From positions 62,001 through 126,000 of the forward strand of contig JAITLO010000042.1 in assembly GCA_031277855.1 (NCBI GenBank): a stretch of DNA of 64,000 nt. The letters run 5' to 3'. Source of the stretch: Acidovorax sp. GTDB lineage: Bacteria > Pseudomonadota > Gammaproteobacteria > Burkholderiales > Burkholderiaceae_C. Position 1 is the stretch's first letter; each line of letters begins with the position of its first letter. Of this stretch, positions 7,869 through 17,233 are shown piece by piece. Under the pieces are notes generated by a model that made no database searches, was not told where the DNA came from, and saw only the letters and a program-made list of their open reading frames with translations. Made by a program: the position numbers and the translations under genes.

Positions 7869-9956
7869 TTATACGGTCTGCGCCTGCCGCGCCAGATAGC
7901 GTTGCGCGTAGTCGGCATACCAGGGCAGGCAGGCCGCATTGGCCATGGTGTCGGGGTTCACCACCTTGTTCAGCGGCTGGCCCAGCAGCATTTTCTTGAT
8001 GGGCAGCTCCTGCTTTTTGCCGGTCAGCGTGCGCGGCACCTCGGCCACCTGCACGATCTCGTCCGGCACAAAGCGCGGCGACAGCGCGGTGCGTATGGCA
8101 TCCGCCAGGCGTTGGCGCAGGCCGTCGTCCAGCACCAGCCCTTCCCGCAGCACCACAAACATGGGCATAAAGCTCTCCCTGCCCAGGTATTCCAGGTCCA
8201 CCACCAGGCTGTCCAGCACCTCGGGCAAGGCCTCCACGGCGCTGTAGATTTCGCTGGTGCCCATGCGCAGGCCATGGCGGTTGATGGTGGCATCGCTGCG
8301 GCCATAAATGGTGCAAGCGCCATGGGCGCTGATGCGCAGCCAGTCGCCATGGCGCCACACGGCGCCGGCTTCGGCAGTGGCATCGCCCCCTCCGGGCTTG
8401 CGGCCATGGCCGGGGGCATAGCTGTCGAAATAACTGCTCAGATAACGGCTGCCATCGGCATCGCCCCAGAAATACAGCGGCATCGATGGCAAGGGTTGGG
8501 TGCAAACCAGCTCGCCCACGGCGTCCACCACGGGGCGGCCCTGCTCATCCCAGGCCTCCACGGCCGCACCCAGTTGGCGGCATTGCATCTCGCCCGCACG
8601 CAGCGGCAGCTCGCGATTGCCGCCGATGAAGGCACCGCAGAAATCGGTGCCCCCAGAGAGGTTGTTCCACCACATGCCGGGCGAGCCCAGCTGGGCAAAC
8701 TGTTCCGTGCCCCATTGCTGTACATCGGCCGGCAGGGGCGAGCCCGTGCTGCCCAGGCTGCGCACACGCGACAGATCGCCGCAGGCCGACAAGTCCACCC
8801 CGGCCTTCATGCAACCGCTGTAAAAAGCAGCGCCAGCACCGAAGTTGCTCACCCCATGGCGGGCGGCAAAGCGCCACAGCACGCCCCAGTCTGGCTGGGC
8901 CTTGCTGCCGCTGGGGCTGCCGTCATAGATCACACAGGTGGTGCCTCCCAGCAACCCTCCCACCTGGGAATTCCACATCACCCAGCCGGTGGAGCTGTAC
9001 CAGTGGAAGCGCTCGCCCCAGCTATTGGGCTCGTAGCTGGGGCCTACATCGTTGTGCAGGCCCTTGAGGCACATGGCCACCAGCAGCATGCCGCCATGGC
9101 CGTGGACGATGGGCTTGGGCAGGCCGGTGGTGCCGCTGGAATAGACAATCCACAGCGGGTGGTCAAAGGGCAGCCATTCGGGCTCGAAGGCCGCCGTGGC
9201 GGCATCGTCACGCGCCAGCACCTGGGCCAGGTCGGCGCTGTCCGCCACCGGCTGGGCCGCATGGGGGGAGCGCAGCACCACCACATGTTGCAGTGTGGGC
9301 AGCTGGGCACACAATTCCTGCACCACGCTGCTGCGGTCCAGCGGCTTGCCGGCGTAGTACACGCCATCCACGGCAATCAAGACCTTGGGCGCAATCTGCT
9401 GGAAACGGTCCAGCACGGCGGCCGTCCCCATATCGGGGGCGCAGACGCTCCACACCGCCCCCAGACTGGCCACGGCCAGCAGGGCCACCATGGCCTCGGG
9501 AATGTTCGGCAAATACGCTGCCACACGGTCACCCCGGCCCACGCCCTGGGCGCGCAGGTGCAGGGCAAGGGCCGCCACCTGCTGCTGCAGCGCGGGCCAA
9601 CTGAGCTCGCTCACCTGGCCGAGTTCGTTCTCGGCCACCACGGCCGGCATGCCGGCAGCGTGGGCCGGCTGCACATGGCGCAGCACCTGGCGTGCGTAGT
9701 TCACCTGGGCACCGGGAAACCATTGGGCACCGGGCATGACGTTGCGTGCCAGCACGGCGCTGTGGGGCGTGGGCGATTCGATCTGGAAAAAGTCCCAGAT
9801 GCTTTGCCAGAACGCATCCAGCTCGGTGGTGGACCAGCGCCACAGTGCGTCATAGCTGTCAAAGCGCAGACCATGCTGCTGGGCCAGCCATTCCTGGTAG
9901 CGACGGATCTGGGGGATATAGGGAGGGCGAGAAGAAGAGGAGGGAGTAGCAGCCAT
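7869..9956 (-). CDS. Acetoacetyl-CoA synthetase (acetoacetate-CoA ligase)
   Basis: 695 residues, ANL adenylate-forming superfamily. The AMP-binding loop IVYSSGTTGLPKPIVHGHGG, the YGRSDATINRHGLRMG segment and a C-terminal RTLTGKKQELPIK with the catalytic lysine are all present. SSTGWVMWNSQVGGLL and GTDFCGAFIGGN are typical of the acetoacetate-CoA ligase branch. It activates acetoacetate (or a related short 3-oxoacid) with ATP and CoA in the cytosol, feeding ketone bodies or PHB carbon into acetyl-CoA. The start could also be the in-frame ATG at 9992; neither has a strong ribosome site. Confidence 0.9.
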   Translation of the reverse strand: MAATPSSSSRPPYIPQIRRYQEWLAQQHGLRFDSYDALWRWSTTELDAFWQSIWDFFQIESPTPHSAVLARNVMPGAQWFPGAQVNYARQVLRHVQPAHAAGMPAVVAENELGQVSELSWPALQQQVAALALHLRAQGVGRGDRVAAYLPNIPEAMVALLAVASLGAVWSVCAPDMGTAAVLDRFQQIAPKVLIAVDGVYYAGKPLDRSSVVQELCAQLPTLQHVVVLRSPHAAQPVADSADLAQVLARDDAATAAFEPEWLPFDHPLWIVYSSGTTGLPKPIVHGHGGMLLVAMCLKGLHNDVGPSYEPNSWGERFHWYSSTGWVMWNSQVGGLLGGTTCVIYDGSPSGSKAQPDWGVLWRFAARHGVSNFGAGAAFYSGCMKAGVDLSACGDLSRVRSLGSTGSPLPADVQQWGTEQFAQLGSPGMWWNNLSGGTDFCGAFIGGNRELPLRAGEMQCRQLGAAVEAWDEQGRPVVDAVGELVCTQPLPSMPLYFWGDADGSRYLSSYFDSYAPGHGRKPGGGDATAEAGAVWRHGDWLRISAHGACTIYGRSDATINRHGLRMGTSEIYSAVEALPEVLDSLVVDLEYLGRESFMPMFVVLREGLVLDDGLRQRLADAIRTALSPRFVPDEIVQVAEVPRTLTGKKQELPIKKMLLGQPLNKVVNPDTMANAACLPWYADYAQRYLARQAQTV

Positions 9957-10157
9957 GCCCCCAGCGTAGGCAGGCACATAAATTGTCGCCATGCTAGGAG
10001 CACCAATTGACAAAGCATGGCGTGCCGCTTTGCCTGTTCTTGTCATACTTGAGGCAGTGCAAGCCCTGGCCGCGTCGATGCGTTCACAATCGCCCGGCGC
10101 CCCCAACACCTGTGGTGGGGCTTGTTGATTCCTTTGTTGCATTGATTTTTCGTTGCC

Positions 10158-11438
10158 ATGCCCATGTCCATGCACACAGACGCCCTTATCGTCGGCGCAG
10201 GCCCTGCGGGGCTTTCGCTTGCCATTTCCCTGGCCCAGGCCGGCCTGCAAGTCACGGTGCTGGAGCAGCAGGCTGCTGCAGCGCTGCAGCAGCCCCAGCC
10301 CGACGGCCGCGAGATCGCCCTGACCCACCCCAGCGTGCACACGCTGCAGCGCCTGGGCAGCTGGGAGCTGTTGCAGCCCCATGAGCGCGGCCAGATCTGC
10401 GAAGCCCAGATCCACGACGGCCCGGTGGGCCAGCGTCCCATGCTGGCCATCGAAGCCACGGGCAGCGGCCTGGGCCAGCTCGGCCATATCGTGCCCAACC
10501 ACGCGCTGCGCCGCACGGCCTGGGAAGTGGCCAGCCGCACGCCGGGGGTGGAGATCATCACCGAGGCCCAGGTCACCTGCGTGACTATCCACCCCAGCCA
10601 CGCCGAGGTGCGCTACACCCGCCAGGACCAGGGCGCGCGCTGCGAAGCGCCAGCCCTCACCGCCCCGCTGGTGGTGGCCGCTGACAGCCGCTTTTCCGCC
10701 ATGCGCCGCATGCTGGGCGTAGGCGCCCAGATGACGGACTTTGGCCGCACGGTGATCGTCTGCCGCCTGCGCCACACACTGCCGCACGAAGACATTGCCC
10801 ACGAATGCTTTGGCTACGAGCGCACACTGGCTATTTTGCCGCTGCAGCCTGACCCCGACACCGGCGAGCTGCTGTGCTCGGCCGTGATCACCACCGACTC
10901 GGCCGACGCCCAGCAGCTGATGCAGCTGGAGCCCGCGGACTTTGCGGCCCATGTGCAGCGCGAATTCCAGGACCGCCTCGGCCCCATGGAGCTGATGGGT
11001 GAACGCCACAGCTACCCCCTGGTGGCCACCTATGCCCACCGCTTCAGCGGCCAGCGCTGGGCGCTGCTGGGCGATGCCGCCGTGGGCATGCACCCGGTGA
11101 CGGCCCATGGCTTCAACCTGGGGCTGGCCGGTGTGGAGCGCCTCACCGCAGCGGTGCAAGGTGCACGCCAGGCCGGCCAGGACTGGGGCGATGCCGCCGT
11201 GCTGCAACCCTATGCCCAGGGCCACCACCGCCACGCCTTCCCGATTTTTGCCGGCACCAACACCGTGGTGAAGCTCTATACCGACGCCCGCCCCCTGCCC
11301 CGCATCGTGCGCCAGGTGGTGCTGCAGGGCGCACGCCATCTGCCGCCGCTGAAAGCCGCCATCGCGGCCCAGCTCACGGGTCGCAGCCCTTGGCAAATGA
11401 TCCGGGCCCAGCTGAAGTCCACTCCCCTGGGCCGCTGA
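10158..11438 (+). CDS. ubiM: FAD-dependent ubiquinone hydroxylase, UbiM-like
   Basis: 426 residues of the UbiH/UbiF/COQ6 flavoprotein hydroxylase family. N-terminal ALIVGAGPAGLSLA is the FAD Rossmann motif, DGREIALTH follows, and GDAAVGMHPVTAHGFNLGL is the second FAD-binding motif. The combination DFGRTVIVCR plus GDAAVGMHPVTAHG points to the UbiM branch (5-demethoxyubiquinol hydroxylase, with broader regioselectivity in some species) rather than UbiH. It acts at the inner membrane in ubiquinone synthesis. It stands alone, divergent from the ligase gene. Subfamily assignment is from motif recall and is less sure than the family. Confidence 0.75.
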   Translation: MPMSMHTDALIVGAGPAGLSLAISLAQAGLQVTVLEQQAAAALQQPQPDGREIALTHPSVHTLQRLGSWELLQPHERGQICEAQIHDGPVGQRPMLAIEATGSGLGQLGHIVPNHALRRTAWEVASRTPGVEIITEAQVTCVTIHPSHAEVRYTRQDQGARCEAPALTAPLVVAADSRFSAMRRMLGVGAQMTDFGRTVIVCRLRHTLPHEDIAHECFGYERTLAILPLQPDPDTGELLCSAVITTDSADAQQLMQLEPADFAAHVQREFQDRLGPMELMGERHSYPLVATYAHRFSGQRWALLGDAAVGMHPVTAHGFNLGLAGVERLTAAVQGARQAGQDWGDAAVLQPYAQGHHRHAFPIFAGTNTVVKLYTDARPLPRIVRQVVLQGARHLPPLKAAIAAQLTGRSPWQMIRAQLKSTPLGR

Positions 11439-11456
11439 CACAGCGGCGCAAGCCCG

Positions 11457-12314
11457 TCAGCTGCGGGGCTTGCCGGGATACAGGCCCAGCTGGGCATCCA
11501 GTTGCTCACGGGCCTGGGCACGCGCCGCCACCGTGGCGCGGCGCGACAGGCTGAGCTCGCCCACCAGGGCATTGCCCATGGCGGTAAAAGCCGTATAGGA
11601 ATCGAACAGCGCAGCACCCTGCGTAGGCAGCACCAGAGGCAGGTCGCAGTGCAGCGCGATCGGTGCCAGAGCATCGTCGGTAAAAGCCACCACGGGCACG
11701 TCGCGGGTACGCAGCCAGCGCGCAATCTCCAAGGTGCTGCGCAGATAGCGACGCACCGACAGACACAGCACCAGGTCCTGCGCGCCATAGTCCTGCAGGC
11801 GTTCGGAGGCGCTTTGCTCGGGGTCCACCAGCTCCGTGGGCAAGGCCACGGCCAGCTGGTTGGCCAGCAACTGGGCCGGGCCACGGCTGTAGCGCCCGCC
11901 CACCACGGCCACCCGGCCCTGGCAGGTGCTCAGCCAGGTCAGCAACTGTGCAAAGCCGGGGGACTGCAACAAGGGCGTCATGGCCTGCAGGTTGCGCAGG
12001 TCCTGCTCCAGCGCCTGCTGGGCAACGGACAAGGCCCCCCGTGGGGCTGCATCCCCTGTCAGGCGCTGGCCCGGTGCCTCGTACTGTCCGGCCAGCGTGG
12101 TCTGCAACTGTTGCTGGGCCTCGGCATAGGAGGCATAGCCCAGGCGCGGAAAGAAACGCACCACCGTGGCAGGGCTGACACCGGCCTGCGCGGCCAGGGT
12201 GCGGGCCGACACAAAGGCCACGCTGTGAGGGTTGGCGCGGACAAATTCCGCCAGGCGCTGCTCGGCCGCACCGAGGCTGGGCAATTTTTCTGCGATGTGG
12301 TGCATCAAATCCAT
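11457..12314 (-). CDS. MurR/RpiR family regulator with SIS domain
   Basis: 285 residues. An N-terminal HTH of the RpiR type (TLAAQAGVSPATVVRFFPRLGY, about residues 40-60) is followed by a C-terminal SIS (sugar isomerase) domain (about 130-260) containing VAVVGGRYSRGPAQLLANQL. Family members sense phosphosugars or other small metabolites. It is divergent from the M81 metallopeptidase gene; a perfect TGCAAC-N4-GTTGCA dyad lies between them and is the likely operator. Confidence 0.88.
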   Translation of the reverse strand: MDLMHHIAEKLPSLGAAEQRLAEFVRANPHSVAFVSARTLAAQAGVSPATVVRFFPRLGYASYAEAQQQLQTTLAGQYEAPGQRLTGDAAPRGALSVAQQALEQDLRNLQAMTPLLQSPGFAQLLTWLSTCQGRVAVVGGRYSRGPAQLLANQLAVALPTELVDPEQSASERLQDYGAQDLVLCLSVRRYLRSTLEIARWLRTRDVPVVAFTDDALAPIALHCDLPLVLPTQGAALFDSYTAFTAMGNALVGELSLSRRATVAARAQAREQLDAQLGLYPGKPRS

Positions 12315-12345
12315 GGGCCGAGCTTAGGGCTTTTTGCGACGACCT

Positions 12346-12385
12346 TGCAACACTCGTTGCATGTTTTGAATTTGATGAATATTAT
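12346..12385 (+). promoter_or_regulatory. Promoter of the M81 operon with overlapping dyad operator
   Basis: A perfect inverted repeat TGCAAC-N4-GTTGCA (12346-12361) overlaps a good sigma-70 pair: -35 TTGCAT (12357-12362), a 17-base spacer, and -10 TATTAT (12380-12385). Transcription should begin near 12392, only about five bases before the ATG at 12397, and no Shine-Dalgarno sequence is visible. The mRNA may therefore be nearly leaderless. Binding by the divergent RpiR-type protein is inferred from position. Confidence 0.55.
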
Positions 12386-12396
12386 TGTTTCTTGAT

Positions 12397-13905
12397 ATGA
12401 GTTCAGAGAAACATCTGTTGCACGCAACACAGCCTCACCATGCCCCACGCCGCCGCGTGGGCCTGCTGGGCGTGGTGCATGAAACCAATACCTTCGAAGC
12501 CGGCAGCACCGGCTATGCCGCGTTTGCCCAGCCCGCAGACCGCGAGCCCCTGATGCAGGGCGATGCGCTGTGGGCCATGCGCGGCACGCGCAGCGTCATG
12601 GGCGGCATGCTGGAGGTGCTGGAACAGCTGCCCGCCACGGAGGCACCGGAGTTGCTGCCCCTGTACCGTGCCTCGGCCGCGCCCTCGGCCATGGTGGCGT
12701 CTGCAGCCTGGCAGCGCATCCGGTCCGAGGCATTGCAGGCCGTGGCACAGGCCGGGCCGCTGGATGGCCTGCTGATCGAATTCCACGGCGCCATGGTGGC
12801 CGAGGATGCCCTCGACTGCGAAGGCGAGCTGCTGGCCGCGCTGCGCGCCAGCCTGGGCCCGCAGTGCGTGCTGGTGGCCACCCTGGACTTTCACGCCAAT
12901 GTCAGCCCCGCCATGGTGGCGCATGCCGATGTGCTGGTGCCCTACCGCACCTACCCGCATATCGACATGTTCGAGACCGGCCAACGCGCCGCACGCCGCA
13001 TGCGGGAACGCCTGGGGGCCTATGGCCGCGGCTGCCATGCCTGGGCCCAGGCACCGTTTCTGATTCCCCTGGCCGGCCAGTACACCGGAGATGGCGCCAT
13101 GGGCAGCTTTATGCAGGACTGCGGCGCCGTGGCCCAACGCTATGGCGTGGACGTGGCCTTCTGCGGCGGCTTTGTGCTGGCGGACACGCCCGACACCGGA
13201 CCCAGCCTGGTGGTCTATGCGCCAGAAGAGGAGCAGGACATGGCAGACCGTGCGCTGCACAGCCTGATGGAGCGGCTGCAGTCCTACCGCAGCGCGCTGA
13301 TGCCAGCGCTGTGGGCCCCCAGCGAGGCCGTGGCCCGCTTGCGGCCCCAGGAGCGCAGCATTCTGGCGGATGTGGCCGACAACCCGGGCGCAGGCTGCGC
13401 GGCCGACAACCTGGCCATTTTGTGTGCTCTGCATGACGCAGCCATTCCCCGCAGCCTGGTGGCCACGCTCAATCTGCCGCATTGGGCCAGCCTGGCCCAT
13501 GCCGCCGGCGTGGGCTGCGACATCGTGGTGGAGCTGCCCGGCAGGGCACAGCCCGCCACCCTGCAGGTGCTGGCGCTGAGCGACGGCCACTACCGCTGCA
13601 ACGGGGCCATGTGGCTGGGCCGTGAAGTACGCCAGGGCCCTACGGCCCGGCTGCGCTGGGGTGCGGTGGAGCTCATCGTGGCCAGCCAGCCGGTACAGGC
13701 ACTGGACCCCGGTGCGCTGGCCTGCACAGGCGTCTCGGCCGACGACTACCAGGTGCTGTCGCTCAAAAGCAGCGTGCACTTTCGCGCCGCCTTCGGCCCA
13801 TGGGCCCAGACGATTTTGAACGTGGACGCTTTTCGGCAAGCGGGCGACCCGGCGCCCGAGCGCATCTACCAACGGCTGCGCAGCGGTGTCGCCGTGCTGT
13901 CCTGA
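12397..13905 (+). CDS. M81 family metallopeptidase (MlrC-like)
   Basis: 502 residues with the M81/MlrC signature motifs: HETNTF (residues 28-33), EFHGAMVAED, LDFHANVSPAMV and YRTYPHIDMFETG, which supply the metal-binding His/Asp/Glu residues. The C-terminal MlrC domain follows (about 310-490). MlrC was first described in microcystin degradation; most members have unknown natural substrates. It is followed after 27 bases by a Bug-type binding protein, so uptake and hydrolysis of the same compound is likely. A TTG at 12385 is in frame, but the ATG at 12397 is the more natural start. Confidence 0.88.
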   Translation: MSSEKHLLHATQPHHAPRRRVGLLGVVHETNTFEAGSTGYAAFAQPADREPLMQGDALWAMRGTRSVMGGMLEVLEQLPATEAPELLPLYRASAAPSAMVASAAWQRIRSEALQAVAQAGPLDGLLIEFHGAMVAEDALDCEGELLAALRASLGPQCVLVATLDFHANVSPAMVAHADVLVPYRTYPHIDMFETGQRAARRMRERLGAYGRGCHAWAQAPFLIPLAGQYTGDGAMGSFMQDCGAVAQRYGVDVAFCGGFVLADTPDTGPSLVVYAPEEEQDMADRALHSLMERLQSYRSALMPALWAPSEAVARLRPQERSILADVADNPGAGCAADNLAILCALHDAAIPRSLVATLNLPHWASLAHAAGVGCDIVVELPGRAQPATLQVLALSDGHYRCNGAMWLGREVRQGPTARLRWGAVELIVASQPVQALDPGALACTGVSADDYQVLSLKSSVHFRAAFGPWAQTILNVDAFRQAGDPAPERIYQRLRSGVAVLS

Positions 13906-13932
13906 CCACCCTATTTTTTCAAGGAGACAACC

Positions 13933-14913
13933 ATGCAGGCTTTGCAACGCCGTCAATTTCTGAACCAGGCACTGGCCGCCACCGGCGCGCTGCTGGCACC
14001 CGCAGCCTTTGCCCAGGACGGGCGCTACCCCGACCGCGCCATCACCTTGCTGTGCCCCTGGCCGGCAGGCGGCTCCACCGATGTGACGCTGCGCGCCTTT
14101 GCCGAGAGCGCCTCGCGCCATCTGGGCCAGAGCATCATCATCGTCAACCGCCCTGGTGCAGGGGGCACGCTAGGCGCCTCCGCCATGCCCAGCACCAAGG
14201 CAGACGGCTACACCATCACCCAGCTGCCGCCGGCCACCTTCCGCCTGCCGCAAATGCAGAAAACCGCCTGGGACCCGCTGCAGGACTTCAGCTATGTGGT
14301 GGGCCTGACGGGCTACACCATGGGCCTGGTGGTGCGCCATGACGCACCGTGGAAAACCATCCAGGAATTTGTCGAAGACGCGCGCAAGCGCCCCGGCCAG
14401 ATCAGCTATGGCTCCACCGGCCTGGCCACCTCGCCCCACATGGTGGTGGCCGAGCTGGCACTCAAGCAGAAGATCGACCTGCTGCACATCCCGCACAAGG
14501 GCTCGGCCGACCTGGCCAACTCCCTGATGGGGGGCCACATCATGGCCGCGTCCGACTCCAGCGGTTGGGCGCCCCATGTGGCATCGGGCCGCATGCGGCT
14601 GCTGGCCGTGTATGGCACCCAGCGTGCCAAGCGCTTTCCGGATGCCCCCACGCTGACGGAGGCAGGCTATGGCATTGTCTCGGAAGCCCGCTACGGCATC
14701 GTCGGCCCCAAGGGCCTGGATGCCCAGGTCAGCCAGCGCCTGCACGACGCCTTCAAGGCCACCCTGGACGACCCCAAGGTGCTGCAAGTGCTGGAAAAAC
14801 TCGACCAGCCCGTGCTCTACATGAACGCTGCGCAATACCAGCGCTACGCCAGCGAGGAAGTGGCCCGCGACCGTGAAATCGTCAAGCGCCTGAACCTGAC
14901 GCTGGCGGGTTGA
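13933..14913 (+). CDS. TTT-family (Bug) periplasmic substrate-binding protein 1
   Basis: 326 residues. The N-terminus has a twin-arginine-like signal (QRRQFLNQ, then a hydrophobic stretch ending AAFA). The mature part opens with the Bug signature: YPDRAITLLCPWPAGGSTDV, then IIIVNRPGAGGTLG. The fold is a type II periplasmic binding protein for carboxylates. No TctA/TctB membrane proteins are nearby, so it is an orphan receptor. It shares an operon with the M81 peptidase upstream (27-base gap, GGAGA ribosome site). Confidence 0.9.
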   Translation: MQALQRRQFLNQALAATGALLAPAAFAQDGRYPDRAITLLCPWPAGGSTDVTLRAFAESASRHLGQSIIIVNRPGAGGTLGASAMPSTKADGYTITQLPPATFRLPQMQKTAWDPLQDFSYVVGLTGYTMGLVVRHDAPWKTIQEFVEDARKRPGQISYGSTGLATSPHMVVAELALKQKIDLLHIPHKGSADLANSLMGGHIMAASDSSGWAPHVASGRMRLLAVYGTQRAKRFPDAPTLTEAGYGIVSEARYGIVGPKGLDAQVSQRLHDAFKATLDDPKVLQVLEKLDQPVLYMNAAQYQRYASEEVARDREIVKRLNLTLAG

Positions 14914-14931
14914 TCCGGTGACAGAGGCATC

Positions 14932-14959
14932 AAAAAAGGCTTGCCTATGGCAAGCCTTT
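14932..14959. terminator. Terminator between two convergent Bug genes
   Basis: An eleven-base perfect stem AAAGGCTTGCC/GGCAAGCCTTT with a three-base loop. The A run at 14932-14937 reads as a T run on the minus strand, so it mainly terminates the gene at 14979-15980; it may also act on the plus strand. Confidence 0.8.
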
Positions 14960-14978
14960 GAAGGACAACCCGCTGCTC

Positions 14979-15980
14979 TTATTGCGCGCTGATGCCCTTG
15001 TCGTTGGCGATCTTGCTCCAACGCGCAAAGTCATTCGCCAGGCGCAGCTTCATGGTCGCGCCATCCTGGTAGCGGGCAATGGCACCGGCTGCCAGCAGTT
15101 TTTTCTGCAGCGCCGGGTCGGCCAACACCACTTTCAGCTCCTGGTTGAGCCGGTCCACCACGGCCTGGGGCGTGCCCAGCGGGGCAATCAGGCCACCCCA
15201 GGTGTCGGCATCAAAACCCGGGAAGCCCTGTTCCGCCACCGACTTCACACCCGGCAGCAGTTGCTTGGCCTGGTTGGAGCTGACGGCAATGGCACGCAGC
15301 TTGCCTGACTGGATATGGGGCAAGGCAGCCACCACATCGGCAAACATCACCGAAATCTGGCCGCCAATCAAATCGGTCACGGCCGGGGCGCTGCCGCGGT
15401 AGGCCACATGCTGCATATCAAATCCGCCCAAGTCCTTGAGCTGCTCCATGGACAGGTGGCCAAAGCTGCCCGTGCCCGAGCTGGTGTAGTTCAGCGAAGG
15501 CTTGGCCTTTTTGGCGTGGGCGATCAAGCCGGGCAGGTCCTTCACATCGGGCAGCTCGCGTGGGTTGACGATGATGGCCATGGGCAGGTCATACACCGTG
15601 GCCACGGGCAGAAAATCCTTGCGCACGTCATACAGATTGTTGTTGAACAGCACCGGCGCCAGGAGCGCAGGCATGCCGAACATGGACAGGGTGTAGCCGT
15701 CGGGCACGGACTTGATGAAGGTGGACGTACCAATGGAGCCCGAAGCACCGGCCCGGTTTTCGGTGATGACGTTCTGGCCCAGGCGCTCGGACAGGCTTTG
15801 CGCCACCAGGCGCGCCGCAATATCGGTGGGGCCGCCGGGCGGGAAGGCCACGACCAGCTTGATCATTTTTTCGGGCCAGGCTGCTGCGGCCTGGGCCGGT
15901 GCCAGCAGACCACCCACCAGGGCGGCGGCGCAGGCAATCAGGGTGTGACGGCGGGTGAAGTGGGTGGGCAGGGAATGCAT
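14979..15980 (-). CDS. TTT-family (Bug) periplasmic substrate-binding protein 2
   Basis: 333 residues with a Tat-like signal (FTRRHTLIACAAALVGGLLA). The Bug signature KLVVAFPPGGPTDIAARLVA is followed by VITENRAGASGSIG. It lies 44 bases downstream of the class III CoA-transferase on the same strand and is likely co-transcribed, so its ligand may be the acid that the transferase activates. No membrane components are nearby. Confidence 0.9.
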   Translation of the reverse strand: MHSLPTHFTRRHTLIACAAALVGGLLAPAQAAAAWPEKMIKLVVAFPPGGPTDIAARLVAQSLSERLGQNVITENRAGASGSIGTSTFIKSVPDGYTLSMFGMPALLAPVLFNNNLYDVRKDFLPVATVYDLPMAIIVNPRELPDVKDLPGLIAHAKKAKPSLNYTSSGTGSFGHLSMEQLKDLGGFDMQHVAYRGSAPAVTDLIGGQISVMFADVVAALPHIQSGKLRAIAVSSNQAKQLLPGVKSVAEQGFPGFDADTWGGLIAPLGTPQAVVDRLNQELKVVLADPALQKKLLAAGAIARYQDGATMKLRLANDFARWSKIANDKGISAQ

Positions 15981-16024
15981 GGATTTGTCTCCTGTGTTCT
16001 GGTTTGGTCGTTGTGAGAGGGTGG

Positions 16025-17233
16025 TCAGATGATCTGTTGGCTGCGCAGCGCGGCCAGGGCATCGGGTGCCATGCCCAGCAGCTCCTGCAATACCTCGTCG
16101 GTGTGCTGGCCTTGGTGGGGTGGCGGGCGGCGCACGGGCAGGCGCTGTCCGTCCATGGCATAGGGCGGCGCCAGCACGGCCTGGGGGCCGGCTTCGCTGT
16201 CGTCAAACGCGTGCAGCAGGCCGGCTTCGCGGGTGCGCTCCGAGCGCAAGGCCTCCAGCAGGCCGAACACTTCGCCGCAGGGAATCTGGGCCGCACGCAG
16301 CTTGTCCAGCAGCTCGGCACGGGTAAAGCGGCGCAGCGCCGATTCAATCAAGGGCATCAGGGTCGCCCGGTGGGCGGAGCGGGCCACATTGGTGGCAAAG
16401 CGTTCGTCCGTGGCCCAGTCAGGCTGGTGGATGACTTCATTGCAAAAGCGCACGAACTGGCCGTTGTTGCCCACGGTGATCACCAGAGGGCCATCGGCGG
16501 CCTCGAACACGCCGTAGGGGACGATGGAGGGGTGGGCATTGCCGAACTTGGGTGGATCATCCGCTTTCAGCAACGCTTCCATGCCGTAGTAGCTGGTGAT
16601 CATCAGCCCGCAGTCATACAGCGCCATCTGCACATGGTGGCCACGGCCACTGCGCTCACGCTCCAGCAGGGCCGCCAAAATGGCCTGGGCGGAATACATG
16701 CCGGTGAACATGTCCACCGCGGCCACGCCGAACTTCAGCGGGCCCTGGCCGGCCTCGCCATTCATGGCCATGATGCCGCTTTCGCCCTGCACCACCAGGT
16801 CGTAGCCGGGGCGTTGGGCCTCGCTGCCGCTGCGGCTGTAGCCGGAGATGGAGCAATACACCAGGCGCGGGTTCAGGGCCGACAACTGCTCGTAGCCCAG
16901 GCCCAGTTTTTCCGCGCCACCGACCTTGAAGTTCTGCACCACCACATCGCATTGCTGGGCCAGCTCGCGTGCCAGCTGGAGGCCGGCTTCGGACTGCAGG
17001 TCCAGCGTGATGGAGCGCTTGTTGCGGTTGGCGCTGTTGAAGTAGGAGGTGTTGCGCGAACCCACGCGCACGCCCCAGTCGCGGGTGTCGTCCCCGCGTG
17101 CGGGGTGTTCGACCTTGATCACATCGGCGCCAAAGTCGGCCAGTGCCATGGCGCACATGGGTCCGGCCAGCACGCGGGAGAGGTCCAGCACGCGAATGCC
17201 GGCCAGGGGTTGGAGAGGGGAAGAGCTGCTCAT
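16025..17233 (-). CDS. CaiB/BaiF family (class III) CoA-transferase
   Basis: 402 residues of the family III CoA-transferases. The N-terminus (GIRVLDLSRVLAGPMCAMAL, then DVIKVEHPARGDDTRDWG) is typical, and the GYDLVVQGESGIM segment holds the catalytic Asp. The C-terminal motif around IPCGEVFGLLEAL is conserved. Members move CoA between carboxylic acids such as formate/oxalate, carnitine, succinate and itaconate. It is divergent from a LysR gene through an AT-rich promoter region and is followed by a Bug protein gene. Substrate unknown. Confidence 0.9.
   Translation of the reverse strand: MSSSSPLQPLAGIRVLDLSRVLAGPMCAMALADFGADVIKVEHPARGDDTRDWGVRVGSRNTSYFNSANRNKRSITLDLQSEAGLQLARELAQQCDVVVQNFKVGGAEKLGLGYEQLSALNPRLVYCSISGYSRSGSEAQRPGYDLVVQGESGIMAMNGEAGQGPLKFGVAAVDMFTGMYSAQAILAALLERERSGRGHHVQMALYDCGLMITSYYGMEALLKADDPPKFGNAHPSIVPYGVFEAADGPLVITVGNNGQFVRFCNEVIHQPDWATDERFATNVARSAHRATLMPLIESALRRFTRAELLDKLRAAQIPCGEVFGLLEALRSERTREAGLLHAFDDSEAGPQAVLAPPYAMDGQRLPVRRPPPHQGQHTDEVLQELLGMAPDALAALRSQQII

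Noticed and set aside
9993..11441. N-terminal extension of the ligase frame across the hydroxylase gene
   Set aside because: The frame stays open by chance in GC-rich DNA. The recognisable ligase begins near 9956, and the other strand encodes a complete flavoprotein.
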